Positions 27,369-36,264 of a stretch of 64,000 nt of DNA are shown one piece after another. The notes under the pieces are model-generated. The model saw only the letters and a program-made list of their open reading frames with translations. It ran no database searches and had not been told where the DNA came from. The DNA lies in assembly GCF_002001205.1 (NCBI RefSeq), contig NZ_MUNZ01000089.1, positions 43,707-107,706 of the forward strand, given 5' to 3'. Made by a program: the position numbers and the translations under genes. Numbering within the stretch: position 1 is the stretch's first letter; each line of letters opens with the position of its first letter. This stretch comes from Hydrogenophaga sp. A37 (GTDB lineage Bacteria; Pseudomonadota; Gammaproteobacteria; Burkholderiales; Burkholderiaceae_C).

Positions 27369-28723
27369 TGATCCGCCGCACCTTCGCCCTCTGGCTGCTC
27401 GCACTGAGCGCCATCGGCATCACGGGGCCTGTCTTGGCGCAGACACCACCCAATCCATCTCTGCCGGCCGAAACCTACAGCGCCGAGGTGGCGACCGAGT
27501 GGTTCGCTCTGGCACAGCAGCTGACCCAGCAGACCCCGGGCATGAGCCCGCCAGTGGCCTCGCGCGCGCTCGCCTACCTGAGCCTGACGCTGTACGAGTC
27601 GGTGGTGGCGGGCATGCCGGGCCACCGCAGCCTGGCGGGCCAGCTCAACGAGCTGCAGTCGCTCCCCTGGGCGCAGCCCGACGAGGTGCTGCATTGGCCC
27701 ACCGTGGCCCACTCAGCCATGGCGGGCATGACGCGCATGATGTTTCCCCATGCGAGTGCCGAGAACCGCACGCGCATCGACCTGCTCGAACGCAGCCTGC
27801 CGCAGAAGCTGGCGCGCGACTTTGATCCGCAGGTGATTGGCGCCGAGGTGCGCACCCGCTCAGAAACCTTTGGCAAGCTGATGGCGATGGCCATCATGAC
27901 CTGGGCCCGCACCGACGGTGGCCACGAGGCCTGGGGCCCGCTGCGCCGCCAGCAGTCGACCTATGTGCCGCCCAGCGGGGCCGGTCAATGGACGCCGACG
28001 GCCCCCAACTTCGCCGCCGCCCTGCTGCCCCGGTGGGGCGATGTACGCCCGTTTGCGCTTGCACGGGCCGATGCCTGCCCGGCCCCGCCGCCACCGACCT
28101 ACTCGGAACAGGCCGGCTCCGCGTTTCAACAGGAGGCCGAAGAGGTGTACCGCATCAGCCGCGCCGCCACCCAGGAGCAGCGGCAGTTCTCCCTGTACTG
28201 GGCAGACGATCCACTGAAAACCCCCACCCCGGCGGGCCACTGGTCTTTCATCGCCACCGACCTGCTCAAAGTCAACAAGGCCAGCCTGGCCCAGGCGGCC
28301 AGGGTCTACGCGCGCCTGCACCTGGCGATGGCCGACGCCTTCATCGCCACCTGGAAAACCAAGTACACGGTCAACCTGCTGCGCCCGGTGACGGCCGTGC
28401 AGCTGACGATCGACAGCCAGTGGGTGCCGACGATGATGAACACGCCACCCTTCCCCGAATACCCCTCCGGCCACTCGGTGCTGTCGTCTGCTGCGGCGGG
28501 GGTGCTGGAGCACGAGTTCGGCGCGCGCACCCGCTTTACCGACAACGCCCACAACGACCGGGGCTGGGGGCCGCGCAGCTTTGTCAGCTTCCGCGCCGCG
28601 GCGGACGAGGCCGCGGTCTCGCGCCTCTACGCGGGCATCCACTTCCGCAGCGGCATTGAAGGCGGCAAGACGCAGGGCCGTTGCGTGGCCGAGCGCGTGA
28701 TCGGCCTGGCCATGGCACCCTGA
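27365..28723 (+). CDS. Secreted vanadium-haloperoxidase/PAP2-type enzyme
   Basis: The 452-residue product starts at ATG 27365 with a signal peptide (about 1-26). It carries the complete vanadate/phosphate pocket of the PAP2 superfamily: K-x6-RP at 333-341 (KYTVNLLRP), PSGH at 367-370 with His370, and SR-x5-H at 419-426 with His426. The all-helical length and EYPSGHS context fit vanadium-dependent haloperoxidases more than short lipid phosphatases. It would act in the periplasm or outside. Translational coupling to the ASPIC protein suggests a functional pair. Whether it halogenates or dephosphorylates cannot be decided from the motifs. Confidence 0.85.
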   Translation: MMIRRTFALWLLALSAIGITGPVLAQTPPNPSLPAETYSAEVATEWFALAQQLTQQTPGMSPPVASRALAYLSLTLYESVVAGMPGHRSLAGQLNELQSLPWAQPDEVLHWPTVAHSAMAGMTRMMFPHASAENRTRIDLLERSLPQKLARDFDPQVIGAEVRTRSETFGKLMAMAIMTWARTDGGHEAWGPLRRQQSTYVPPSGAGQWTPTAPNFAAALLPRWGDVRPFALARADACPAPPPPTYSEQAGSAFQQEAEEVYRISRAATQEQRQFSLYWADDPLKTPTPAGHWSFIATDLLKVNKASLAQAARVYARLHLAMADAFIATWKTKYTVNLLRPVTAVQLTIDSQWVPTMMNTPPFPEYPSGHSVLSSAAAGVLEHEFGARTRFTDNAHNDRGWGPRSFVSFRAAADEAAVSRLYAGIHFRSGIEGGKTQGRCVAERVIGLAMAP

Positions 28724-28724
28724 T

Positions 28725-28825
28725 ACGGCTTTGCATTCAAGCGTAGAACAAGGCGCGAAGCCGCAGACAGTGCTACAGCACGGCAAGGCGAAGCAACGAA
28801 GTTATACGTTTGAAGGCAAAGCCGT
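28725..28825. repeat. 101-bp imperfect palindrome
   Basis: The arms at 28725-28745 and 28805-28825 are 21 bases each and match at 19 of 21 positions in inverted orientation, enclosing a 59-base GC-rich centre that contains smaller inverted repeats. It starts one base after the haloperoxidase stop. No T-run follows. It looks like a REP/MITE-type dispersed element or a processed RNA hairpin. Confidence 0.6.
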
Positions 28826-28912
28826 GTGAGCGCACCAGGGCCGTGACCGTTTGAACGCGGCGGGTTCAACTTCGCTGGTAGGCTTGCCCAGCCATCCAGG
28901 AGGAGCCCCGCC

Positions 28913-30361
28913 TTGTCAGACGAACACCACCCCACCACCGACACCCCACCGGCACCGGACGAGACCCCCAGCCCCGCACCCGCTACGCCGCCATCGGGCG
29001 CCCGGATGGGCATGTGGGCCCAGCAGGCCTGGCGCGCCGCCACCGGACGGCGACTCGGTGATCTGCCCGAAACAGTCGGGCCCGCCGCCCTGCTGCTGGC
29101 GGTGCTGGCCTACCAGCTGCTGGCTTTGGCGGGGGAGCGTCTCCTGATCCCTGGCGGGGCCACGTTTTCGCTGCCCGGCTGGCTGTATGGATTGGTCCCT
29201 TGGGCTTTCATTGTGTTGCTGGTCTGGCTGGCGATGCACGGGCGCTCGACGTCCACACGCCATGCGATGCCCACAGCGGCCTGGGTGCTGTTGTATGCGC
29301 TCGCCTCTTTGCCACTGATCGGGGTCTCGATCTTCTGGGGGACCTTGTGGGTTCACGAGCAACTGCCCGTGTCGCTGATGAACCAGCACACCTCCTGGGT
29401 CTTCTTCGGGGTAATGACCGCCTGGCTCGGCGTCTGTGTGTGGCGCATCACCCAGCGCCTGCAGGCCCATCCGGGTTGGCTGGTTTTTGCCGTCATCGCC
29501 CTGATGGGCTTGCAGGTGGTCGAGAACTTTTCGCTGAACAGCTCTTCATGGGAAGCCACGTATTCGGCGGAAGAAGGCAGCCGCCCCACACTGACGCTCA
29601 GCCAGGAGGTGTTCGAGGCTCAGGAGGCGCTGCTGGACCAGGCGCTCGCGGGAGTTGCAGGGGAGAGCACCGCCGAGATCCAGGTCTTTGGCCTGGTGTA
29701 CGCGCCCTATGCGCAAGACGTCTTTCTGCGCGAGAGCGCCATGGTCAGCGACGTGATGCAGCAGCGGCTGGACGCCAAAGACCGCGTGGTCAGGCTGGTG
29801 AACCACGCCTCGGCAACGCAGGACACGCCGTGGGCCACGCCGAGGAACCTGCAGAAAGCCATTCAGGCCGTTGCACAGAAAATGCGGCGCGAGCAGGACG
29901 TGCTGCTGCTCTACATCACCTCGCACGGCGGCGCAGACCATCGCATCGCCTCATCGCATTGGCCGCTGGAGGTCAATGACCTGACCGCCGCGCAGGTGCG
30001 CCAGTGGCTGGACGAGGCCGGCATCCGTCATCGGGCCATCGCGATCTCGGCCTGCTACTCGGGCGGCTGGGTCGCGCCCCTGCGCGGCGAGGGCACGCTG
30101 GTGATGACCGCCGCCGACGCCGACCACACCTCCTACGGCTGCGGCAACAAGTCCGACCTGACCTTCTTCGGGAGAGCGGTGTTCGACGAGGCCTTGCGGC
30201 ACACCCTCTCGCTCGAAGACGCCTTCGCCCGGGCGGTCCCGGTGATCCGCCAGCGCGAAATCGATGCGAAAAAGACCGATGGTTTCTCCAATCCGCAGAT
30301 GGATGCTGGAACGGCCTTCAAGGCGCACTGGGCGCGGTGGATGAAGTCCCAAAGCCGCTGA
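28913..30361 (+). CDS. Membrane-anchored peptidase C13 (legumain-family) protein
   Basis: The 482-residue product has a Pro-rich N-terminal tail, four to five hydrophobic helices (about 55-205) and a C-terminal caspase-like domain. The catalytic dyad is His338 in TSHGGADH and Cys381 in SACYSGGWV, the arrangement of clan CD family C13. The domain follows the last helix. Its exact side of the membrane depends on helix number, but a periplasmic site is plausible. The start is TTG 28913, supported by AGGAGG eight to nine bases upstream. It stands alone, flanked by a palindrome and a terminator. Substrates are unknown. Confidence 0.85.
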   Translation: MSDEHHPTTDTPPAPDETPSPAPATPPSGARMGMWAQQAWRAATGRRLGDLPETVGPAALLLAVLAYQLLALAGERLLIPGGATFSLPGWLYGLVPWAFIVLLVWLAMHGRSTSTRHAMPTAAWVLLYALASLPLIGVSIFWGTLWVHEQLPVSLMNQHTSWVFFGVMTAWLGVCVWRITQRLQAHPGWLVFAVIALMGLQVVENFSLNSSSWEATYSAEEGSRPTLTLSQEVFEAQEALLDQALAGVAGESTAEIQVFGLVYAPYAQDVFLRESAMVSDVMQQRLDAKDRVVRLVNHASATQDTPWATPRNLQKAIQAVAQKMRREQDVLLLYITSHGGADHRIASSHWPLEVNDLTAAQVRQWLDEAGIRHRAIAISACYSGGWVAPLRGEGTLVMTAADADHTSYGCGNKSDLTFFGRAVFDEALRHTLSLEDAFARAVPVIRQREIDAKKTDGFSNPQMDAGTAFKAHWARWMKSQSR

Positions 30362-30370
30362 AGCTTCAAA

Positions 30371-30398
30371 GAAGAACGGCACCTGGGTGCCGTTCTTC
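30371..30398. terminator. Convergent hairpin terminator, C13 gene / tal
   Basis: GAAGAACGGCACC (30371-30383) and GGTGCCGTTCTTC (30386-30398) are perfect inverted repeats between two convergent genes. There is no long T-run outside the stem, so termination is less certain than for the other hairpins here. Confidence 0.65.
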
Positions 30399-30416
30399 TG
30401 TCGGGGTGCGCTGAGG

Positions 30417-31358
30417 TCAGCGCATCATGCCTTCGAGCTTGATCGTGTCCGCGACAAATGCGCGAATGCCTTCGGCCAGCTTCTCGGTCGCCATCGCGTC
30501 CTCGTTCATCGCAAAGCGGAAGCCGGCTTCGTCGTATTGCACGAACGGAATGTCCATCGACTTCGCGGCCTCGGCGTCCAGCGCCCGGGGCAAGGCCGCG
30601 TCGCTGGCCGCCAGCTGGGCCAGCAGATCGGGGCTGATGGTCAGCAGGTCGCAGCCGGCCAGCGCCGTGATCTGACCCACGTTGCGGAAGCTCGCGCCCA
30701 TCACCTCGGTGGCGATGCCGTGCTTCTTGTAGAAGTGGTAGATGGCGCGCACCGACTTCACGCCCGGGTCGTTGGAGCCCGCCATCGCGGCCTCGTCCCA
30801 GTTCGCGCCGGCGTTCTTCTTGTACCAGTCGTAGATGCGGCCCACGAAGGGCGAGATCAGCTGCACCTTGGCCTGACCACAGGCCACGGCCTGGGCGAAC
30901 GAGAACAGCAGCGTCAGGTTGGTGTGGATACCCTCGCGCTCCAGGCGGGCAGCGGCCTGAATGCCCTCCCAGGTCGAGGCCATCTTGATCAGCACGCGAT
31001 CGACGTGCACCCCTTCGCCCTGGTACAGATCGATGATGCGGCGCGCGCGCGTCACGGTGGCTTCGGTGTCGAAGCTCAGGCGCGCGTCCACCTCGGTCGA
31101 GACGCGGCCCGGAATGTGTTTCAGGATCTCGCAGCCGAAAGCAACGAGCAGGCGGTTCATCACCTCGTCCTGACCCTGCGCGCCATATTTCGCCACCGCA
31201 TCCTTGAGCAGGTGGGCGTATTCGGGCTTCTGCACCGCCTTCAGGATCAGCGACGGATTGGTGGTCGCATCGCGCGGTGAAAACGCAGCGATCTGGTTGA
31301 AATCACCGGTGTCGGCGACCACGGTGGTGAGTTGTTTGAGTGCGTCAAGCTGGTTCAT
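30417..31358 (-). CDS. tal: Transaldolase
   Basis: The 313-residue class I aldolase of the pentose phosphate pathway moves a three-carbon unit between sedoheptulose 7-phosphate and glyceraldehyde 3-phosphate. It starts [19 protein letters not shown] and has the Schiff-base lysine in [12 protein letters not shown] (about 131). [12 protein letters not shown] and [17 protein letters not shown] are also characteristic. It matches the TalB/TalA type in length. A plausible promoter lies in the 59-base divergent gap (TTACCG at 31402-31397 and TATTAC at 31380-31375, spacing 16). It feeds pentose phosphates from the xyl locus into glycolysis. Confidence 0.96.
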   Translation of the reverse strand: MNQLDALKQLTTVVADTGDFNQIAAFSPRDATTNPSLILKAVQKPEYAHLLKDAVAKYGAQGQDEVMNRLLVAFGCEILKHIPGRVSTEVDARLSFDTEATVTRARRIIDLYQGEGVHVDRVLIKMASTWEGIQAAARLEREGIHTNLTLLFSFAQAVACGQAKVQLISPFVGRIYDWYKKNAGANWDEAAMAGSNDPGVKSVRAIYHFYKKHGIATEVMGASFRNVGQITALAGCDLLTISPDLLAQLAASDAALPRALDAEAAKSMDIPFVQYDEAGFRFAMNEDAMATEKLAEGIRAFVADTIKLEGMMR

Positions 31359-31417
31359 GTCGCGATTATCGGGTGTAATAAGGTTTCATGATAACTCGGT
31401 AACTCAGAGACAACGCC

Positions 31418-32266
31418 ATGCTCGAACGCATCAAAGCCTCATTGCCCTCGCTCGCACCCGCCGAACAGCGCGTGGGCAAACTCGTGCTGCTCGACCCGCG
31501 CAGTTTCGCCAGTTTGCCCGTGTCGGAGCTGGCTGAACGGTCCCACGTGAGCAAGCCCACCGTGGTGCGTTTCTGCCGCAGCATGGGCTACGACGGCCTG
31601 TCCGATTTCAAGCTCAAGCTCGCCGGCACCGTGAGCGAAGGCGTGCCCTTCATCCACCGCAGCGTGGACGTGGACGACAAGGTGGGCGACGTGCTGGTCA
31701 AGGTGATTGACAACACCGTGGCGGCGTTCCTGAAGTACCGCAACGATGCGTCCACGCATTCCATTGAAAAAGCGGTCGATGCGTTGCTGGCCACCTACAA
31801 GAACCGGGGGCGCATCGAGTTTTATGGCGCAGGCAACTCCGGCATCGTGGCGCAGGACGCTCAGCACAAGTTCTTCCGCCTCGGCATCAACGCCATCGCC
31901 TACAGCGACGGTCACATGCAGGTGATGAGCGCCTCGCTGCTCGGCCCCGGCGACTGTCTGGTGATCGTGTCCAACTCAGGCCGCACGCGCGACCTGATGG
32001 ACGCCGCCGACATCGCACGCAAACACGGTGCCACCGTCATCGTCATCACCGCCAGCGGCTCTCCCCTGGCCACGGGCGGCCACATCCACCTCGCCGCCGA
32101 CCACCCCGAAGGCTACGACCGCTACAGCCCCATGACCTCACGGCTCATGCACCTGATGGTGATCGATGTGGTCGCGACCTGCCTGGCCCTGCGCATTGGG
32201 GGCAACAAACTGCAGCCGCTGCTCAAGGAAATGAAGAACAACTTGCGAAGCAAGCGATACGCTTGA
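31418..32266 (+). CDS. hexR: RpiR/HexR-family transcriptional regulator
   Basis: The 282-residue protein has an N-terminal HTH_6 domain (about 1-75, with VSELAERSHVSKPTVVRFCR as recognition region) and a C-terminal SIS domain (about 110-250) with the phosphosugar-binding signatures YGAGNSGIVAQD and VSNSGRTRDLMD. HexR-type proteins sense 2-keto-3-deoxy-6-phosphogluconate or related sugar phosphates and control central sugar genes. Divergence from tal across 59 bases suggests it controls tal and itself. TGTAAT at 31374 is a possible half-site. The hexR symbol is by family resemblance and context. Confidence 0.78.
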   Translation: MLERIKASLPSLAPAEQRVGKLVLLDPRSFASLPVSELAERSHVSKPTVVRFCRSMGYDGLSDFKLKLAGTVSEGVPFIHRSVDVDDKVGDVLVKVIDNTVAAFLKYRNDASTHSIEKAVDALLATYKNRGRIEFYGAGNSGIVAQDAQHKFFRLGINAIAYSDGHMQVMSASLLGPGDCLVIVSNSGRTRDLMDAADIARKHGATVIVITASGSPLATGGHIHLAADHPEGYDRYSPMTSRLMHLMVIDVVATCLALRIGGNKLQPLLKEMKNNLRSKRYA

Positions 32267-32274
32267 GCGTGCGC

Positions 32275-32341
32275 GCTGCGCACAGGTCAAGCCCCCTGTG
32301 CAGCATCGGGTTTTCCCCCTGAGCTGTGCGCAGCTCTGGGG
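32275..32341. repeat. Two adjacent GC-rich hairpins
   Basis: GCTGCGCACAGG (32275-32286) pairs with CCTGTGCAGC (32295-32304) with one bulge, and CCCC-T-GAGCTG (32316-32326) pairs with CAGCTC-T-GGGG (32331-32341). They fill the 126-base gap between hexR and the convergent lipoprotein gene and probably end hexR transcription or represent dispersed repeats. There is no T-run. Confidence 0.5.
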
Positions 32342-32392
32342 CTGCGAGCGCCGACACAGCGGCCGTGAGATGACCTTAGCGCGCGAGACCGT

Positions 32393-33181
32393 TCATCGAG
32401 GCTCCAGTGTCAGCGGGCCATACCAGGCGTGCAAACGGCTGCGCGTGTTGTCGGTATCCGTCATGAGTGCCACCGCCACCAAAGGGCCTGGCTCCTCTCC
32501 AAAAGCCTTGATGAAATCGGCGCGCACATCGCGCCGGTAGTCACGCCAGTGACCGATCTGCCCGACGCCACTTTCCACCACCAGCTTTCGGATACGGTCG
32601 GTGCGTGGATTGACGATCACCGAACCGAGTTCGCCTTGATTGCTCCACACATAAGCCAGTGTCGCGTAAGGCAGCTCCTCACCCGTCAGCAAGCGGCTCA
32701 TCTCCGAAAGGCGCTGGTTGCGCGGCGACCACTTGCTGCGATCACCATCAAAAGCCAGGAGGATGCGCACCGCAGCGTCGGCATGTTCGGTGTCGCTCAG
32801 ATCAGCACCTTCGGGCAGGGCATCCACTTTCCACGAAAACGCCAGTTGACCGAAGTCGGTCAGCGACGGCGCAAACCGTTGCCGCAAGATACTGACCGAT
32901 CGATCAGCCGCCACGGACAGCGAAGGCCTCCCCTGCCGCTCAGTGCTCTCGAAACCGGCAAACCGCTTGCCCGGCAGGTACATGGGTTCCCAGCGTTCCC
33001 CTCCTGACGGCGTTTGAAGAAGCGACTCCACCGCGAACCGCCAAGCCGCGCTCTTATGGTTCCGGGCGTCTGTCGAATCCGCACCAGCGGCAGAGTGCTC
33101 AACACCCTCTGGCGGAATCAGTCCACTGCAGGAAGCCAACGCCACTGTACAGATAAACAGCAGCCACACCCTCAAATTCAT
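32393..33181 (-). CDS. DUF3047 lipoprotein
   Basis: The 262-residue product starts at ATG 33181 with a lipoprotein signal peptide whose lipobox ends at Cys18 (VALASC). The mature part resembles DUF3047, with the RYAGFE-like opening, a central FSWKVDALPEGADLSDTEH stretch and the GHWRDYRRDVRADFIKAFG segment near the end. DUF3047 proteins are predicted beta-sandwich, possibly carbohydrate-binding, lipoproteins without a known role. It is a single gene divergent from the ComEA-like gene. An in-frame reading further upstream lacks a signal peptide and is rejected. Confidence 0.8.
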   Translation of the reverse strand: MNLRVWLLFICTVALASCSGLIPPEGVEHSAAGADSTDARNHKSAAWRFAVESLLQTPSGGERWEPMYLPGKRFAGFESTERQGRPSLSVAADRSVSILRQRFAPSLTDFGQLAFSWKVDALPEGADLSDTEHADAAVRILLAFDGDRSKWSPRNQRLSEMSRLLTGEELPYATLAYVWSNQGELGSVIVNPRTDRIRKLVVESGVGQIGHWRDYRRDVRADFIKAFGEEPGPLVAVALMTDTDNTRSRLHAWYGPLTLEPR

Positions 33182-33417
33182 ACCCTCATACCCACGAAGC
33201 CTTGAAACCAAGCCGGCCGAACACCGGACCAAGCATGCACTTGGTAACAAGTTGTTGCGATTGCTGCAGTCTAACGTGTTTGCCATCACACACCCCTCCA
33301 ATGGGGGAAGCCACACAGCAGGTCTTTTGGGAGAATTTTGAAGTGGCAGCGATGGTCGTTGCCATGATCGGTCGCCAAAGGGCAATGACCGAGTTCATCA
33401 ATTCAAGGAGGATTCTC

Positions 33418-33759
33418 ATGATCAAAAAACTGCTGTCCATTGTGTTGGCTGTGTTCACCGCTGGGGCATTCGCTGCCGTCGATGTCAACACCGCAAGTCC
33501 GGCCGACCTGGACAGCGTCAAAGGCATTGGTCCGGGCACTTCCAGCAAGCTGCTGGAAGTGCGCAAGGCCGGCAAATTCAAGGACTGGCCCGATCTGATT
33601 GAACGCATGCCTGGCATCGGGGAAAAGCGCGCGGCCAAGCTGTCCTCCGACGGACTGACCGTCAATGGTGAGTCGTTCAAACCGGTGGCCTCCACCAAGT
33701 CGGCAGTCACCACAGAAAAAGCCCCCAAAACCGCCGTCACATCGACACCCAAGCAGTGA
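33418..33759 (+). CDS. comEA: ComEA-like helix-hairpin-helix DNA-binding protein
   Basis: The 113-residue precursor has a signal peptide (1-19, ending AFA), then the ComEA core VDVNTASPADLDSVKGIGPGTSSKLLE with two helix-hairpin-helix motifs (KGIGPGTS and MPGIGEKRA), and a Lys/Thr-rich tail. ComEA proteins bind incoming DNA in the periplasm during natural transformation, though small secreted HhH proteins of this kind also occur in species not known to be competent. A perfect AAGGAGG lies nine bases before ATG 33418. No other competence gene is in the window. Confidence 0.88.
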   Translation: MIKKLLSIVLAVFTAGAFAAVDVNTASPADLDSVKGIGPGTSSKLLEVRKAGKFKDWPDLIERMPGIGEKRAAKLSSDGLTVNGESFKPVASTKSAVTTEKAPKTAVTSTPKQ

Positions 33760-33778
33760 CACGTCAGCGCTTTCCATA

Positions 33779-33814
33779 AAAAAAGCCACTTGGCAGACGC
33801 CAAGTGGCTTTTTT
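33779..33814. terminator. Bidirectional terminator, comEA / porin
   Basis: A perfect 16-bp stem (33779-33794 with 33799-33814, loop AGAC) has a GCCACTTGGC core, six A on the left and six T on the right. It serves both convergent genes. Confidence 0.93.
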
Positions 33815-33847
33815 GATTCAGATATCAAGCGGCCAAGGCCGCCGTCA

Positions 33848-34765
33848 TCAGAACGTGTGCTTCAGACCGAAGCCGTAGCGGGTGTCAGGACCGGTGTTCT
33901 TCGTGTCCAGCAGGCCGCCGTACACGGTGGTGCGCTTGGACACCGAGTAGGCAGCACCCAGAGCGATACCAGACTTACGCTCAGCGCCGTCGGCCTTGGA
34001 AGAGGCATACCCAGCAGAGATCGTCACATTACCCACCGGCACGTCGGCACCGAAGGACAGGTCGGTGGTCTTGGCGCTACCGGCCTTGACGTTACCGTAA
34101 CCAGCCAGCAGTTTGGCAGCACCCAGGTCGTAGGAACCATTCAGACGGGTGAACTTGGTGTCGCCAGCAAGCGTCTTGTCGACTTGGTAAGCCACGCCAG
34201 CGTAAACCGGGCCGCCTTCGTACTTGACGTGGAACGCGTTGGATTGGTTGCCCGTGCCTTCTTTCAGGCTGGTGCTGAGAGCACCGCTCACACCACCCAT
34301 GGCAGGCAGCGCGTAGTAGAGGTTGTTGCCAGGACGTGCAACATAACCGGTGCTGGCCCAGACCGAGTTTTCCACAGACAGAGCGGAATCCCACAGCGGG
34401 TTGGTAGCACCGCTGATGTCGTCGTAGGCAGAGTAGACGTTGCCCAGCTTGACTTCACCGAAACCACCCGAGAGACCCACATAGGCCTGGCGATTGAACG
34501 ACTTGCCTTCTGCGTCTTGCTTGCCGGTGTCCACGTCGAAGCCGTGCTCCAGCAGGAAGTTGGCCTTCAGGCCGCCACCCAGATCTTCCGTGCCCTTGAA
34601 GCCCAGACGGCTACCACTCACGGCACCGTCAAGCATAACGGCGGACGCACCCTTGTCCTTGATCAGTGAGGCGTCAACGACACCGTACACAGTGACGGAA
34701 GACTGGGCTTGGGCCAAACCGGCCACCGAAGTCAAAACAGCAAGAGCAATCAGAGATTTTTTCAT
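33848..34765 (-). CDS. Gram-negative porin (Burkholderiales OmpC-type), copy 1
   Basis: The 305-residue precursor has a signal peptide (1-20, ending AQAQ) followed by the porin start SSVTVYGVVDASLI, regularly alternating beta-strands, GFKGTEDLGGGLKANFLLEHGF and a C-terminal aromatic residue (LKHTF) typical of outer-membrane assembly signals. It forms trimeric 16-stranded diffusion pores in the outer membrane. It is a paralogue of the next gene upstream, 249 bases away, and ends at a shared bidirectional terminator. Codon use is strongly biased, consistent with high expression. Confidence 0.93.
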   Translation of the reverse strand: MKKSLIALAVLTSVAGLAQAQSSVTVYGVVDASLIKDKGASAVMLDGAVSGSRLGFKGTEDLGGGLKANFLLEHGFDVDTGKQDAEGKSFNRQAYVGLSGGFGEVKLGNVYSAYDDISGATNPLWDSALSVENSVWASTGYVARPGNNLYYALPAMGGVSGALSTSLKEGTGNQSNAFHVKYEGGPVYAGVAYQVDKTLAGDTKFTRLNGSYDLGAAKLLAGYGNVKAGSAKTTDLSFGADVPVGNVTISAGYASSKADGAERKSGIALGAAYSVSKRTTVYGGLLDTKNTGPDTRYGFGLKHTF

Positions 34766-34944
34766 ATGAACATCCTTAAAAGCTGGGCCACATGGCCCGA
34801 TTGAGAAACTGAACCTTCATGCTAGCGCCGCGACACGTAAATAACGCGGGAATACCCTTAAAAATCGTTCCGAGGCGCTTGTCTGTCTTTTTTTTGAAAC
34901 AGATGCACAACCACCACAACCAGTGCATGTGCGAAGGCCGAAGA

Positions 34945-34975
34945 CAAAAAAACCCGCCAAGCTTCCTTGGCAGGT
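34945..34975 (-). terminator. Terminator of porin copy 2
   Basis: On the minus strand ACCTGCCAAG and CTTGGCGGGT (34966-34975 with 34952-34961) form a stem with one G-T pair and loop GAAG, followed by seven T. It separates the two porin genes, so each should have its own promoter. Confidence 0.88.
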
Positions 34976-35014
34976 TATGTTTTCTTCGATGGGCTGACCA
35001 GAGTCAGCCAACGA

Positions 35015-35995
35015 TCAGAAGTTGTGGTGCAGGGTCAGGTCGAAACCGGACTGCTTCTTGCCCGTGACGGCGCTGACGGCCTTGCTGTCACGACCGTAGG
35101 TCGTTTCCAGGGCGGTGCGCTTGCTCAGAGGGTAGATGTAACCCAGACCCAGCTTGGAGTTGGTCACCACGCCTGATGTCTTGTTCTTGGCGCGGGCCAA
35201 GCCAACTTGCACCTTGCCAGGACCCGCAGGAATCGTGGCACCGAACAGCAGACCTTCAGTTTTCACACCGGCGGCGGTCTTCTTGTTGCCAAGACCAAAT
35301 GCCAGCTTGGCCACACCCAGATCGTAGGTAGCGTAGGCGTTGGTCACATCGCTGCCAGCATCCTTGTCGGCGCCAACACCCACATCCAAAGGACCGTTGG
35401 CGTAACCCACAGCGAAGCTGTTGTGTGCCTTGGCAGCGCCTTCTTTCAGGCCAGTGGACAGAGCGACGTTCACGCCGCTGAAGCTTCCGCTGTAGTGGAG
35501 GACGTTGGCAGTGCGAACGTGGGTGGTTTGCATGCCGATGCCACGCAGAGCGCCAGCGCCGTCGCCACCGAAGGGATCAGGCTTGTTGTTGGCGCCCAGG
35601 AAGTTGGCGCTGTAGTAGCGGCCCAGACGGACTTCGCCGAAGGCACCAGCCAGGCCAACGGTCGACATGCCGTTCCACATCGTCGAAGTCGACGGCGTCA
35701 CGACACCAGTGGTGGCGTTGGTCGAGCCAGCCACGAAAGTGGCGTCGGCACCGGTATCAGGGCGGAAGCGGTGCTCAATCTGAAACTTGGCCTGCAGACC
35801 GCCACCCAGATCTTCAACGCCGCGGAAGCCCAGACGACTGCCGTGAATGTCGTCCAATGAAGCTTCGTTGTTCTTCGTCCCCAAGCTGGACTTTTCCAAG
35901 CTGACGTTCACTTTGCCGTAGATGGTCACGGAAGACTGCGCGAAGGCGGCACCGGTAACGGCCACGGCAGCCAGAGCAATCAGGGTCTTTTTCAT
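35015..35995 (-). CDS. Gram-negative porin (Burkholderiales OmpC-type), copy 2
   Basis: The 326-residue precursor has a signal peptide (1-20, MKKTLIALAAVAVTGAAFAQ), the strand SSVTIYGKVNVSLEKS, GFRGVEDLGGGLQAKFQIEHRF and a terminal LHHNF. ATG 35995 has GGAG nine bases upstream; a TTG 15 bases earlier overlaps that site and is less likely. It is longer than copy 1 by an extended loop around residues 70-95 (Thr/Ser-rich), and extracellular loops determine selectivity in this family. Terminators on both sides show separate transcription. Confidence 0.93.
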   Translation of the reverse strand: MKKTLIALAAVAVTGAAFAQSSVTIYGKVNVSLEKSSLGTKNNEASLDDIHGSRLGFRGVEDLGGGLQAKFQIEHRFRPDTGADATFVAGSTNATTGVVTPSTSTMWNGMSTVGLAGAFGEVRLGRYYSANFLGANNKPDPFGGDGAGALRGIGMQTTHVRTANVLHYSGSFSGVNVALSTGLKEGAAKAHNSFAVGYANGPLDVGVGADKDAGSDVTNAYATYDLGVAKLAFGLGNKKTAAGVKTEGLLFGATIPAGPGKVQVGLARAKNKTSGVVTNSKLGLGYIYPLSKRTALETTYGRDSKAVSAVTGKKQSGFDLTLHHNF

Positions 35996-36264
35996 TGAGG
36001 GTATCTCCAAGGTTTAAAAATAGGCAGAGGGTCTGAGCCCTCAGGCCAACCTCCGTCACTGGAAGTTGAACGATTGCACCAGAAGGTCGCAGGGCACGCA
36101 AAGCTTTCCCGACGTGTTGTGGCACTCGGACAACGAAATCACTGCCCACCTAGGGCAATCCCTTACGGCTGAAGTACCCAACATCGGACGACTGCGTGAA
36201 GCACAATGGCATCTCGCGCCTCATATCTTCAGCTCTGATCAAGAGAAGCAACGCCTTGCACGGT

